A DNA stretch of 64,000 nt from positions 1,555,144-1,619,143 of the forward strand of contig NZ_LN881717.1 of assembly GCF_001457435.1 (NCBI RefSeq). The letters run 5' to 3'. The stretch is from Actinobaculum massiliense (lineage in GTDB: Bacteria > Actinomycetota > Actinomycetes > Actinomycetales > Actinomycetaceae). Below the pieces are notes generated by a model. That model had not been told where the DNA came from and made no database searches. It saw nothing but the letters and a program-made list of their open reading frames with translations. Made by a program: the position numbers and the translations under genes. This document shows, one piece after another, positions 8,799 through 17,431 of the stretch (positions are counted from its first letter, which is position 1; each line of letters begins with the position of its first letter).

Positions 8799-11096
8799 TT
8801 AGGTGATCGGGTTAGCGAAATATAGCCGCATGGAGTTCGGGGCAATTACGGTCGTAGCGCCCGGAACATAGACCTGCTGTGATTCGCGCGGGCGTTCCCA
8901 GGTTGAATCCCAGGCCAAGTTGTAAGGGTTACCGCGGCCTTCGGGGAGGGTAATGCGCACCTCGTTGGCGGCGCCGTTAATGACGATGAGGGCATCCGCA
9001 TCCCGATCGCGCCCGGAGCGCAACATTTGCAAAACTCGATTGGCTGGATCAAACCAGCGGTGTTCGGGCATGGGGTCCCCGGTGTCTGCGTACCAGGTAA
9101 GATCCGGGAGCATATCGGATTTGGTGGGCGTTTGCGTGAAGAAATCAGCTGGCCGAAGCACCCGGTGCTCAGCGCGGAGGCGTAGTAAATAAGCCATTGT
9201 GAGCTGCGCATTACGTTGACACTCGTCAAGATTCCAATCAAGCCAGGTAAGCGCGTTGTCCTGGCAATATGCGTTGTTATTTCCATGTTGGGTGCGGAAA
9301 AATTCGTCTCCTGCCACAATCATGGGGGTGCCGGCCGAAAAGATGAGCGTGCCGATGAGGTTACGTAGGGTACGCGTGCGTGCCTGGGCGATTTCGAGGG
9401 GCACCGGAGCTTCCCGGGTGCCATCGCCCTCGAAGCCGTGATTCCAGGAGCGGTTATTGTCCGAGCCGTCGCGGTTGTCTTCCCCATTGACCTCATTGTG
9501 CTTGTGGTCGTAGGAAACCAGATCCCGCATGGTGAAGCCATCGTGGGCGGTAATGAAGTTAATGGAGGCATTCGGCCCGCGCCCGCCCGGCCAGCGGCCC
9601 TGGCCGAACATATCTGCTGATCCGGAGAGCCGTGTGGCCAAATCGCGCAGATCCCCGCCCAGGCCGCCCTGGGAAATCTGCCGCTGATCGGAAACCCAAA
9701 AGCTGCGTACGGTATCGCGGAAGCGATCGTTCCAATCCGCGCTGGGGCGCGGGAAATTGCCGGTTTGCCAGCCATTGGGCCCAATATCCCAGGGCTCGTT
9801 GATGAGCTTCACGTGGCGTAGAACCGGATCGGTTGCCAGCGCCATATAGAAAGGATGGTGCGGGTCAAACTGATCGCCCTTGCGCGCCGACGTCGTCGCC
9901 AAATCAAAACGGAACCCATCAACCCCGATTTCCTCCACCCAGTAACGCAGGGAATCGAGCGTCATGCGCAGAACCGTTTGGCGGCGGAAATCCAACGAAT
10001 TCCCGGTACCGGTGGTGTCGTAAAACGCCCCGGCATCATTCGCGGGTTGCATGTAGTACGAGGTCTGGCCAAATCCGCGCCAGCACACCGAAGGCCCATC
10101 CACGCCGCCCTCGGAGGTGTGGTTATAGACGACGTCGAGAATCACCTCAATACCGGCGTCGTGCAGGCGCGCAACCATGTCGCGTACCTCCTGCAACACC
10201 GCCGCGGGCCCGCCCAGTTGCGCGGTTTCGGTGGCATAACTCGGCTCCGGCGCGAAATAGGATAGCGTGGAATATCCCCAGTAGTTGCTCAGCCCGCGCT
10301 GAGTCAAGAAAGGCTCGCTCATTTTGGCGTGAATCGGCAAAAGCTCAATTGCTGTTACTCCTAAACTCCGCAGGTAATCGGTAACCGCCGGCTGGGCCAA
10401 TCCCGCGTAGGTGCCGCGCAACGGCTCGGGAATGCGATCCAGTTGCTGGGTGAAGCCCTTGACGTGAGCCTCGTAAATAACCGTCTGATCCCATGGAGTG
10501 AACGGATGCGAAATATTTGCATGGGTGGGCGCAACTACCACGCTTCGTGCCTGGTAGGGCGCCGAATCCGCGTCATCGCGCGCGGGCGGATAGGTGAGTG
10601 GGCGAAGTTCGTCGTCCACCCGGTGAGCGTAAAGCTCGCGCGAAAGCTGGGGCGTGGAGGTAATCGCCCGGCCATACGGATCAAGCAGAAGCTTGGCGGG
10701 ATTGAAGCGCATTCCGCGCTGCGGATCCCACTGGCCGTGCACGCGATAGCCGTATTCTTGCCCGGCGCGTACGCCAGAAACGTGGCCGGCCCACAGCTCC
10801 CCGCGGCGGTGGAGCGAATAGCGCGTTTCCCGCAAGCCAGTGGCCGAGGGAGTGAAAAGGCAAAGATCAACGGCGGTGGCGTTGGGGGCGGTAACAACAA
10901 AGTCCGCCCCATTATCCGTCAGATGCGCGCCGAGCATAAGAGGGGCGCTACGCGGGGGGAGCGACCGCTCCGACTCTCGAGCCACGTAGCGCGTAGAGGT
11001 ACGCGGCACATCCTGTAAAAACGTCACTGCATAATTGTTCCAGATTACGCGCGTGCGCGCCTGTTTTGTTTGCCACCCGTTCTCGGTATGCGTCAC
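8799..11096 (-). CDS. glgX: Glycogen debranching enzyme GlgX (GH13 isoamylase type)
   Basis: Up to 765 residues. The CBM48-like N-terminal domain begins near LMLGAHLTDNGADFVV and is followed by the GH13 barrel: VILDVVYNHTSEGG, nucleophile region VDGFRFDLATTS, acid region KLINEPWDIG and FITAHDGFTMRD, then the GlgX hallmark NEVNGEDNRDG. It hydrolyses alpha-1,6 branches of glycogen limit dextrin and complements glgE/treS nearby. The start is uncertain. The longest ORF begins with GTG inside a hairpin only 34 bases from the divergent nudC start, and about 50 residues precede the conserved domain. A GTG further in (VTFLQDVP or VPRTSTRY) is possible. Confidence 0.93.
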   Translation of the reverse strand: MTHTENGWQTKQARTRVIWNNYAVTFLQDVPRTSTRYVARESERSLPPRSAPLMLGAHLTDNGADFVVTAPNATAVDLCLFTPSATGLRETRYSLHRRGELWAGHVSGVRAGQEYGYRVHGQWDPQRGMRFNPAKLLLDPYGRAITSTPQLSRELYAHRVDDELRPLTYPPARDDADSAPYQARSVVVAPTHANISHPFTPWDQTVIYEAHVKGFTQQLDRIPEPLRGTYAGLAQPAVTDYLRSLGVTAIELLPIHAKMSEPFLTQRGLSNYWGYSTLSYFAPEPSYATETAQLGGPAAVLQEVRDMVARLHDAGIEVILDVVYNHTSEGGVDGPSVCWRGFGQTSYYMQPANDAGAFYDTTGTGNSLDFRRQTVLRMTLDSLRYWVEEIGVDGFRFDLATTSARKGDQFDPHHPFYMALATDPVLRHVKLINEPWDIGPNGWQTGNFPRPSADWNDRFRDTVRSFWVSDQRQISQGGLGGDLRDLATRLSGSADMFGQGRWPGGRGPNASINFITAHDGFTMRDLVSYDHKHNEVNGEDNRDGSDNNRSWNHGFEGDGTREAPVPLEIAQARTRTLRNLIGTLIFSAGTPMIVAGDEFFRTQHGNNNAYCQDNALTWLDWNLDECQRNAQLTMAYLLRLRAEHRVLRPADFFTQTPTKSDMLPDLTWYADTGDPMPEHRWFDPANRVLQMLRSGRDRDADALIVINGAANEVRITLPEGRGNPYNLAWDSTWERPRESQQVYVPGATTVIAPNSMRLYFANPIT

Positions 11097-11114
11097 ACCC
11101 CGCTTCGCGGGGTG
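11096..11114. promoter_or_regulatory. GC hairpin between divergent glgX and nudC
   Basis: CACCCCGC-TTC-GCGGGGTG is an 8-bp perfect stem with a 3-base loop. It lies 16 bases before the nudC ATG and overlaps the longest glgX start codon. It could fold in either 5' leader. A role is not shown by sequence alone. Confidence 0.4.
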
Positions 11115-11130
11115 GTTTAGGGTTTCTTAT

Positions 11131-12165
11131 ATGGCAATTTTTCCCGTTCCGATCCTTTCCCGTGGCTTCGTTGATCGTGATGAAGCCAGCCGCCTTGACC
11201 CGCGGCGCGTGATCCACTTGCGTCGCAGTTCGCGGGCACGTTACGTTTTGCTGAGCGGAGAGGCCCTCGCCGCCCGCGGTGAATCCGGGCTCGAGTTCGT
11301 TGGCGCGGAGGAGGCGCTGGCGCGCAGTTTCGACGTCGACGCCGCCTACTACCTCGGTACCGCGCAAGAAACACCATATTTCGCGATCGATCTGACCGAT
11401 ACATTCGGCACCGATGCCAACCGCGCGTATCCCGAGGCGCAGATCGGCGGCTTCCGGTGGTGCGCCCTGGTGGCCTTCGGAAATCTGTGGCCCGAGCTGG
11501 ACGCCGCCCTCGCCACCGAGGCGCTCGCGATCTGCAACGCTTGGCGCCAGCAGCGCTTTTGCGAAAAGTGCGGCGAACCGTTGCGGGTGCTCGAATCCGG
11601 TTGGATCGCGGTTTGTTCGCGTGGGCACCCCACCTATCCGCGTACCGACGCCGCGGTTATTATGGCGATTTTCGACGACGCCGATCGCGTGCTTTTGGCA
11701 CAAAATGCGCGCTGGCCGGGAACGCGCCACTCCATTCTGGCCGGATTCGTGGAGGCTGGCGAACCACTAGAAAAGGCGGTGCGGCGCGAGGTCGCGGAAG
11801 AAGTGGGCATTGAGGTGGGCGCGGTTGAGTACTTTGGATCGCAGCCCTGGCCGTTTCCGCGTTCGCTGATGCTCGGGTTCTTTGGCCACACTTCCCAGAG
11901 CGAGGTAGATATTGTGGCCGACCACCGCGAAATCGCGCGCGCCGGGTTCTATACGCGCCAGGAGGTTATTGCGGCCGCGCGGGCAGGGGAGATCACCCTT
12001 CCGCGCCGCACCTCCATTGCCGCCGCTATGCTCACCCACTGGTTGGGAAGCGGCGATTCGGCCGGCAACCCGGCTGGCGACTCAGCCGGTAGCGCGACGG
12101 GCGGCGTGACGGGCGGTTTGGAGGCGGCCAGCGCAGAGGAAATTATGAGCCTGTTTTCCTGGTAA
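11131..12165 (+). CDS. nudC: NADH pyrophosphatase / NAD-cap hydrolase
   Basis: 344 residues from ATG 11131. An upstream in-frame extension exists but lacks support. Zinc ribbon: CEKCG, then CSRGH, where the fourth ligand position appears as His rather than Cys. Nudix box: GFVEAGEPLEKAVRREVAEEVGI. The family signature SQPWPFPRSLM follows, which separates NudC from other Nudix hydrolases. NudC cleaves NAD(H) and can remove NAD caps from RNA. The C-terminal 40 residues are a Gly/Ala/Ser tail with repeated AGN/AGD/AGS steps. It lies upstream of mycoredoxin and uvrD2, as in Mycobacterium tuberculosis (Rv3199c-Rv3198c). Confidence 0.94.
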   Translation: MAIFPVPILSRGFVDRDEASRLDPRRVIHLRRSSRARYVLLSGEALAARGESGLEFVGAEEALARSFDVDAAYYLGTAQETPYFAIDLTDTFGTDANRAYPEAQIGGFRWCALVAFGNLWPELDAALATEALAICNAWRQQRFCEKCGEPLRVLESGWIAVCSRGHPTYPRTDAAVIMAIFDDADRVLLAQNARWPGTRHSILAGFVEAGEPLEKAVRREVAEEVGIEVGAVEYFGSQPWPFPRSLMLGFFGHTSQSEVDIVADHREIARAGFYTRQEVIAAARAGEITLPRRTSIAAAMLTHWLGSGDSAGNPAGDSAGSATGGVTGGLEAASAEEIMSLFSW

Positions 12166-12200
12166 AGGCGGGATTTGTCTCCGCCGGCCTCGAGCTCAGG

Positions 12201-12214
12201 CGGGCTTTAGCCCG
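12201..12214. terminator. Small hairpin between convergent nudC and mycoredoxin
   Basis: CGGGCT-TT-AGCCCG followed on the plus strand by GTTGTGCTTT. The 57-base gap between two convergent stops supports a weak bidirectional terminator. Confidence 0.4.
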
Positions 12215-12222
12215 GTTGTGCT

Positions 12223-12468
12223 TTAGTCCAGCTCCGCCAGCTTCGCCTGCACGGCCTTAAGAGAAGGATTGGTGAGGGCGGCGCCGTCGGAAAACTCGAG
12301 GGTGGGGACGATTTGATCGCCACCGTTGATTTCTTCCACGTGCTTCGCGGCGGCAGAATCCTGCTCAATATCAACTTCGTCCCACTCAATTTGGGCACGC
12401 TTCATTTGGTTCTTGAGATTCTTGCAGTAGCCGCACCACGGGGTGGTGTACATCGTAACTTTTGCCAT
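12223..12468 (-). CDS. mrx1: Mycoredoxin (glutaredoxin-like, CGYC)
   Basis: 81 residues, a complete thioredoxin-fold redoxin. The active site TTPWCGYCKNLK has the CGYC pair typical of mycoredoxin-1, which reduces mycothiol mixed disulfides. The cis-Pro is in QIVPTLEF, and DGAALTNPS replaces the usual glutathione-binding motif. It sits between nudC (convergent) and uvrD2 (divergent), the same neighbourhood as Rv3198A in M. tuberculosis. Cytoplasmic. Confidence rests on motif plus synteny. Confidence 0.93.
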   Translation of the reverse strand: MAKVTMYTTPWCGYCKNLKNQMKRAQIEWDEVDIEQDSAAAKHVEEINGGDQIVPTLEFSDGAALTNPSLKAVQAKLAELD

Positions 12469-12608
12469 GCGGATAGTTTAGGCAGGCTGAGGGAAAGTCG
12501 GCGCCGGTTGCGCGATGGGTGAAGACGGAAATGGTGTCGGAGGCCCGTGGAAGACTCATCGCGGAGGAAGCGAATCGGGTTTAGGTTAGTGGTCTGGAAA
12601 GGAGCGCG

Positions 12609-14708
12609 GTGAGCCCAATGAACCAATACAGCTTTAATGCGCCCCGGCGTGAGGTCAAGGGTCTCGAACCTTCGACCGACCGCTTAGGAGGCGGTCGCCT
12701 GCCCGCCGGCGCGCGCGCCGGTATGGGGGATCCGGATGAGCTTCTGGAGTTTCTTGATCCCGAACAGCGGCGAGTAGCAACGGCCCTGCACGGGCCGGTG
12801 GTGGTGCGCGCGGGAGCGGGAACCGGGAAAACCCGCGCTATTACCTACCGCATTGCCTACGGAGTTGCCACCGGGGCTTTCCATCCGCACAATGTGCTGG
12901 CGGTGACTTTTACCTCTCGCGCGGCGGGCGAAATGCGCTCGCGGTTGCGCGATCTAGGCGTGGGTGGAGTGTCCGCGCAAACATTCCACGCCGCCGCTTT
13001 GCGTCAGCTCTCGTATTTTTGGGGTACGGCAGTGGGTGGGCGGATTCCGCCCATTAGCGAATCGAAAATTGCCATGGTCTCTCAGGCAGCGGCCAGTCTA
13101 GGTATGCCAACCGATCGGGTGAGCGTACGCGATCTTGCCGCGGAAATTGAATGGGCCAAGGTGGGTCTAATTACTCCGGAAAAGTACCCCGAGCGGGCCG
13201 CGGCTCAGGGGCGCGCGGAGGTCGCCGGCCAAGCCCCGGAGGAAATCGCCCAGCTCCTGCGCAAATACGAGGACGTGAAAACCGAGCGCGGGGTCATTGA
13301 TTTCGAGGATGTGCTGCTACTTCTAATCGGGGTGATTTTGGATCGCCCGGATGTAGCGCGGGAAATTCGCGCGCAGTATCGGTACTTTGTGGTCGACGAA
13401 TATCAGGACGTCTCGCCCCTGCAGCACCGCCTGTTGCAGTTGTGGCTAGGCGGGCGCAATGATGTGTGCGTGGTCGGAGATGTTTCGCAGACGATCTACT
13501 CCTTTACCGGTGCCTCGAGTTCTTATCTGGCGCGGTTCCAGCAGGAATTCCCCGGCGCTAAAGAAATTGAGCTGATTCGCGATTATCGCTCCACCCCGCA
13601 AATTGTTCGGGCGGCAAACCTGGTTATTGAAGGAGATCAATCCGAGGGAGCGGTGCAACTTGTCTCGCAAATGCCTTCGGGTAGGCCGGTGAGCTATCGG
13701 GAGTACTCCGACGAGGCCGAGGAAGCTAGCTCGATCGCGGGGGAGATCCTTACGCTCCGCCAGGGCGGGGTGCCGCTTTCGGATATAGCGATCCTCTATC
13801 GGACCAACGCGCAGTCTGCGGAGTTTGAAACCGCCCTCGGCCGGGCGGGGATTTCCTACCAGGTGCGCGGAGCGGAGAAGTTTTTCTCGCGCCGGGAGGT
13901 GCGCGAAGCCATGGTGGCAATGCGTGCGGCGGCACGCTCCGGGGTGGAAGGCGGCCTCGCCGAGAATGTGCGGGCGGTGCTACGCCAAACCGGATGGCGC
14001 AATCAACCGCCCGAGCAGGCTGGTTCGGCTCGCGATCGCTGGGAGGCGCTCAACGCCCTGCTGAACTTGGCGAAAAATATGGAGGAAAAGCGCTCCGCGG
14101 GGATGGCCGAGTTCGTGGCGGATTTGGAGGAGAGAGCGCAGTTGCAAAACGTGCCGGAGATTGAGGGGGTTACACTTTCTTCCCTGCACGCCGCCAAAGG
14201 GCTGGAGTGGCACGCCGTATTCTTGGCGGGGATGAGCGAGGGGCTGATGCCCATCTCGCTCGCTAAAACCGCCGCCGCCATCGAGGAGGAACGGCGCTTG
14301 CTTTACGTGGGAATCACTCGCGCAAAAGAAGCCCTGCACGTTTCCTTCGCCAAAGGGAGCGGATCCAGAACGCGCAAAGCCTCTCGCTTTTTGGAGCCGG
14401 TGTGGCCCAAACCCGAGGGAGAGCTATCCTGGGCGGGAAAGAAGAAGCGCGGTAAAGCGGCGGACGAGGAGTTTCGCGCCAACTACCCCGATGACGTTGC
14501 GCTGTTCGAATCCCTCTCGCGCTGGCGTGCGGGTGTGGCCTCCGAGGCCGGCAAGCCTGCCTACACCGTTTTCCATGACACAACGCTTCGCGCCATCGCG
14601 GTGTCGAAGCCGGATTCGCTTGAGAAACTCGGCCGCATTAGGGGTGTGGGATCGACGAAGCTGGCCCGCTGGGGCCGGGCGGTGCTAGAAATCGTGGCCG
14701 GCGGCTAG
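12609..14708 (+). CDS. uvrD2: ATP-dependent DNA helicase UvrD2
   Basis: 699 residues from GTG 12609, which has AAAGGAG just upstream. The first 38 residues are atypical, and MGDPDELLEFLDPEQ at 12723 is the alternative start. SF1A motifs seen: Walker A AGAGTGKTRAI, motif Ia AVTFTSRAAGEM, motif II VVDEYQDVSPLQ, motif III VGDVSQTIYSFTGA, and motifs V/VI TLSSLHAAKGLEW and LLYVGITRAKE. A C-terminal HRDC domain covers about 610-697 (TTLRAIAVSKP...LGRIRGVGSTKLARWG). The tetracysteine module found before HRDC in mycobacterial UvrD2 is absent here: the linker is Lys-rich and has no Cys. The role is a 3'-5' DNA helicase in repair. The 3' end overlaps the opposing gene by 4 bases. Confidence 0.94.
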   Translation: MSPMNQYSFNAPRREVKGLEPSTDRLGGGRLPAGARAGMGDPDELLEFLDPEQRRVATALHGPVVVRAGAGTGKTRAITYRIAYGVATGAFHPHNVLAVTFTSRAAGEMRSRLRDLGVGGVSAQTFHAAALRQLSYFWGTAVGGRIPPISESKIAMVSQAAASLGMPTDRVSVRDLAAEIEWAKVGLITPEKYPERAAAQGRAEVAGQAPEEIAQLLRKYEDVKTERGVIDFEDVLLLLIGVILDRPDVAREIRAQYRYFVVDEYQDVSPLQHRLLQLWLGGRNDVCVVGDVSQTIYSFTGASSSYLARFQQEFPGAKEIELIRDYRSTPQIVRAANLVIEGDQSEGAVQLVSQMPSGRPVSYREYSDEAEEASSIAGEILTLRQGGVPLSDIAILYRTNAQSAEFETALGRAGISYQVRGAEKFFSRREVREAMVAMRAAARSGVEGGLAENVRAVLRQTGWRNQPPEQAGSARDRWEALNALLNLAKNMEEKRSAGMAEFVADLEERAQLQNVPEIEGVTLSSLHAAKGLEWHAVFLAGMSEGLMPISLAKTAAAIEEERRLLYVGITRAKEALHVSFAKGSGSRTRKASRFLEPVWPKPEGELSWAGKKKRGKAADEEFRANYPDDVALFESLSRWRAGVASEAGKPAYTVFHDTTLRAIAVSKPDSLEKLGRIRGVGSTKLARWGRAVLEIVAGG
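12650..12697 (-). other. tRNA-Arg(CCT)-like 3'-half fragment, antisense in the uvrD2 5' end
   Basis: On the minus strand, bases 12697-12677 form a 7-bp stem closing a loop C-T-CCT-A-A, a textbook anticodon loop for Arg-CCT (T33, A37, A38). Five bases later follow GAAGG-TTCGAGA-CCCTT, a T-arm with the TTCGA loop and one stem mismatch. No D-arm or matching 5' acceptor precedes it, and no CCA end follows. It is therefore not a working tRNA. Such 3' halves are typical scars of tRNA-targeted integration, but chance resemblance cannot be excluded. Confidence 0.35.
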
Positions 14709-15610
14709 GGCACTTGCGCCATGCAACCGCATTCGGGATGAGGCGCAATATCTACCAACTCCGGAATACCGGGAGTGGGTGGGATGCGCAGTTGCCGGTT
14801 GGTGAAAGAGAGATCGATCGCGCGCACCGCGTGCAGAGCGCCCAGGGCGAGGTCCGCGAGGGGAGCGAAAGCGGGAGTCTTGGTGTAAACCTGCGGCGCA
14901 ACGAGTGCCCAGTACGGATCCGCGCTGAGCCGGTGGTGGTACAAACAACGGGCGCAAGCTGAACGGTGAGGGAGTACAAGTGGTCCCACGCTAATATCGC
15001 GATCTTCTGAACACACCAGAAGGTGGGGGAGCGAGCGCGCCATCAGGAAATCGCAACGGAGCGGATCAATGGTTCCCGCGCCGGTAATAAAGGCGCAGTC
15101 GGCCTCGGTATCCTCGCCGGAGCCGGTCTGAATGAGTTTGAGGTTCAATCCCTGTCGGCCCAGCGCAGCCAGGGTGGCATCGAGACGTTTGCCGGTGGTC
15201 GCAAAGGACCGCAGAGCGGGATGGTCAGCGGGGGAAATTGACTCAGAATCCTGCGTAATAACGGTGCTGATGCCGGCTCGTGCCAGGGCAAACACGACCT
15301 CCACCCCGAGGGGATCTAAGGCCGGAACTAGCGGGCGCTGGAAAGTGTTTTCCCGGGAATCGTGAGGGCGAGTCATTACCCCGGCCCGTTCGAGCAGGGA
15401 AACCAGCTCGCGCGCACGATCCTCGGAAATACCGTGATCCGCGGCGGCTCTCAGAACTTCGGGAGCCGAGCGTTGGCGGGTGAGCATGGAGACGAAATCC
15501 TGCTCTTCGGAGGTTATATTCCCCAGAATTACGCCGCAACGAGGATCCAGGCCTATCTGCAGATTTCTGCCATCGCGCCAAAATACACCGAGCCGCGGAT
15601 TGATCCTCAT
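14705..15610 (-). CDS. E1/ThiF-like conserved actinobacterial protein (Rv3196-type)
   Basis: 301 residues, cytoplasmic. The C-terminal part has a four-cysteine zinc pattern, SACARCLYHH and PECGCM, about 80 residues apart. The middle alternates strands and helices like the Rossmann region of ThiF/E1 or cyclodehydratase-like proteins (GVEVVFALARAGISTVI), without a clear ATP-binding glycine loop. Position between uvrD2 and the zincin-like gene matches Rv3196 of M. tuberculosis. Related annotations in actinobacteria call this a cyclodehydratase-like protein, but no precursor peptide or partner is nearby, so a peptide-modifying function is not supported. The activity is unknown. Confidence 0.7.
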   Translation of the reverse strand: MRINPRLGVFWRDGRNLQIGLDPRCGVILGNITSEEQDFVSMLTRQRSAPEVLRAAADHGISEDRARELVSLLERAGVMTRPHDSRENTFQRPLVPALDPLGVEVVFALARAGISTVITQDSESISPADHPALRSFATTGKRLDATLAALGRQGLNLKLIQTGSGEDTEADCAFITGAGTIDPLRCDFLMARSLPHLLVCSEDRDISVGPLVLPHRSACARCLYHHRLSADPYWALVAPQVYTKTPAFAPLADLALGALHAVRAIDLSFTNRQLRIPPTPGIPELVDIAPHPECGCMAQVP

Positions 15611-15649
15611 GCCGGCAGGGTAGATAGCGCCGCGGCGGGAAGCAATGAG

Positions 15650-15658
15650 TTATCCACA
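15650..15658 (+). promoter_or_regulatory. Perfect DnaA box
   Basis: TTATCCACA matches the consensus DnaA box exactly. It lies 40 bases upstream of the minus-strand E1-like gene, in a 150-base intergenic region. It is a single box with no cluster or AT-rich element, so it is not an origin. It may be a regulatory or titration site, or chance. Confidence 0.4.
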
Positions 15659-15760
15659 GCTTACCGGGTCGGCATTTCTCAGCCTTGTCCGCTGGCTTGC
15701 CCTGGACCGCCGGATCGCTCAGTGCCGCCGGCGGCGCCTAGCCTTGCCCGTCTGCGGCAC

Positions 15761-17320
15761 CTAACCTTGCCCGCCGGGTTGCTCGGAATGGCCGCCTTGC
15801 TGGTCCGAGTTCCCTTGCTGCTCAGGGCCGCCGGATTGCTCGGCGCCGCCGTTGCCTTTGCTTTCGCCGAAGCCCGGTTCGTGGGGCGCATCGGCGGCGT
15901 CGTCGCCCTCAAGAAGTTGGGCTAGGAAAGCGTCAAGCTCCTCTTCCACCGGAGAGTCCGCCTTTCCGGAGAAGAAAGCCGCCGGGTCGTCGAGGTCTTC
16001 CGGTTCGGGCAGAAAATCGGGGTGATCCCACAGGCCGTCGCGGCCTTCTTGCCCCCGCTCACGGGTGGCGTAGCGCCAGAAAGCGGTGGCTTCGCGCACG
16101 CGCCGCGGGGAAAGCTCGAAGCCCACCAGCGGACCGAAGGCCTGGTTGAAAGGTGCCACGGTGGCATCACGGCGCACAAAAATCTCCGCCAGCTTCCGAG
16201 CCGAGGGCAGGTGGGCCACCACCGCATCCTCGGTGACCGCGCTAACCCAGCCTTCCACCAGAGAAATGGAATGCTCCAGTGAAGCCAGGGCCACCTGCTG
16301 ATCCTCGGAAGCCTCCAGGGTGAAAACATCCGAGAGGTCGATCTCGGGCATCTGCCCACTCATCATCATTTGCGGATCGATATTCATTTCGCGCACCCGC
16401 TGCTCAATGGCGTCGGTATCGATTGAAATCTCGGAGGCAAAAGTGGCCACGTTATTAATCATGCGGGTACGTAGCCAGGGGACCTGGGAGAAAAGGCGCG
16501 CGGCCGCGGTTTCGCGCACCGCGGTATAGAGCAGGAGCTCAGAAAACTCTATATCTAGGCCCTCTCCAAATTCGCGAATATTCTCGGGGACCAGGGCGGC
16601 CGTCTGGCCCTCAACCAGCGGCATGCCCGAATCCGTGGTGCCGAAGCAGACCTCGGCGAGTTGGGCCAAGCCGCCCCCGTACTGCACGGCCAGAATCGAG
16701 GAAATGATTTGCCCCAGCATTCCCCCGTTCGAACCCATCATGCCGGAGAACATTGCGCGCAGCTCTTCCGGGGCGTTCTCGAGTTGCTTCTCCATCGATT
16801 CGCTGAAAGCGCGGGCGATATTTTCACCCACCGGCTCGGTCAACCGTTTAAAAGTCGGAAGGCAATGGGCTACAAAGTCAAGCCGGCTCCATACCTGCAC
16901 CGGTCCGGAGACCGGACCGATTTCGGTAACCGGATCGAGCCAGAGCGAAGCGGTTTCCAGTGCCCGGCGGGCCTCTTCGCCCTGCTGGGCATTTGGAGTT
17001 CCCGGCCCGGAATGGGCCACCGACTGGCGCGCTACCTGCTCACCGATTTTCCAGTTCACCGGGCCTTCACCGGAGCTCCCGAGCATTTGGCGAATCTGGC
17101 CGGCGATGAGCTGGAAATTCTGCGGGTTCATCATGGCTTCCATACCGCTTGGAAGCCCGCTAACGGAGGAATCCGCGGCGTCACCGTTTTCGCTACCGGT
17201 TATGCCCGATGGGAAGCCATTGGGCATGGAATTGAGAATTTGATCAGCGGCTTCGTCACCCAGTATGGCGCGCAGCATCTTTTCAAAGTCGTCATTTGAG
17301 TTTGGGTTGGCGTCCGCCAT
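15761..17320 (-). CDS. Zincin-like metallopeptidase-family protein (DUF2342 / Rv3195 type)
   Basis: 519 residues. The central and C-terminal region (about 170-450) matches the DUF2342/zincin-2 family layout, including SELLLYTAVRETAAARLF followed by VPWLRTRMIN and the late segment GFELSPRRVREATAFW. At the position where active members carry HExxH, the sequence reads R-E-T-A-A, so the zinc site appears lost. The first 90 residues hold an N-terminal helical domain (DDFEKMLRAILG). The C-terminal 40 residues are a Gly/Gln/Pro-rich tail (GGPEQQGNSDQQGG). Synteny with Rv3195 supports orthology. It is divergent from the PDZ/Lon gene, as in M. tuberculosis. The cellular role is unknown. Confidence 0.82.
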   Translation of the reverse strand: MADANPNSNDDFEKMLRAILGDEAADQILNSMPNGFPSGITGSENGDAADSSVSGLPSGMEAMMNPQNFQLIAGQIRQMLGSSGEGPVNWKIGEQVARQSVAHSGPGTPNAQQGEEARRALETASLWLDPVTEIGPVSGPVQVWSRLDFVAHCLPTFKRLTEPVGENIARAFSESMEKQLENAPEELRAMFSGMMGSNGGMLGQIISSILAVQYGGGLAQLAEVCFGTTDSGMPLVEGQTAALVPENIREFGEGLDIEFSELLLYTAVRETAAARLFSQVPWLRTRMINNVATFASEISIDTDAIEQRVREMNIDPQMMMSGQMPEIDLSDVFTLEASEDQQVALASLEHSISLVEGWVSAVTEDAVVAHLPSARKLAEIFVRRDATVAPFNQAFGPLVGFELSPRRVREATAFWRYATRERGQEGRDGLWDHPDFLPEPEDLDDPAAFFSGKADSPVEEELDAFLAQLLEGDDAADAPHEPGFGESKGNGGAEQSGGPEQQGNSDQQGGHSEQPGGQG

Positions 17321-17431
17321 CGTTCCTCCTCGTCTCGCTCGTCCCAGGATATTCCAGATCGGCGCCGCTTACCGCTTCTTCTTGCGCGCTGAGAGATATT
17401 CATGTTGAGGCATCCTCCAGTTTCGTGAGGC

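Noticed and set aside
14705..15610. RiPP cyclodehydratase of a peptide biosynthesis cluster
   Set aside because: Cysteine pattern is suggestive, but no precursor, dehydrogenase or YcaO gene is nearby, and synteny points to the housekeeping Rv3196 type.
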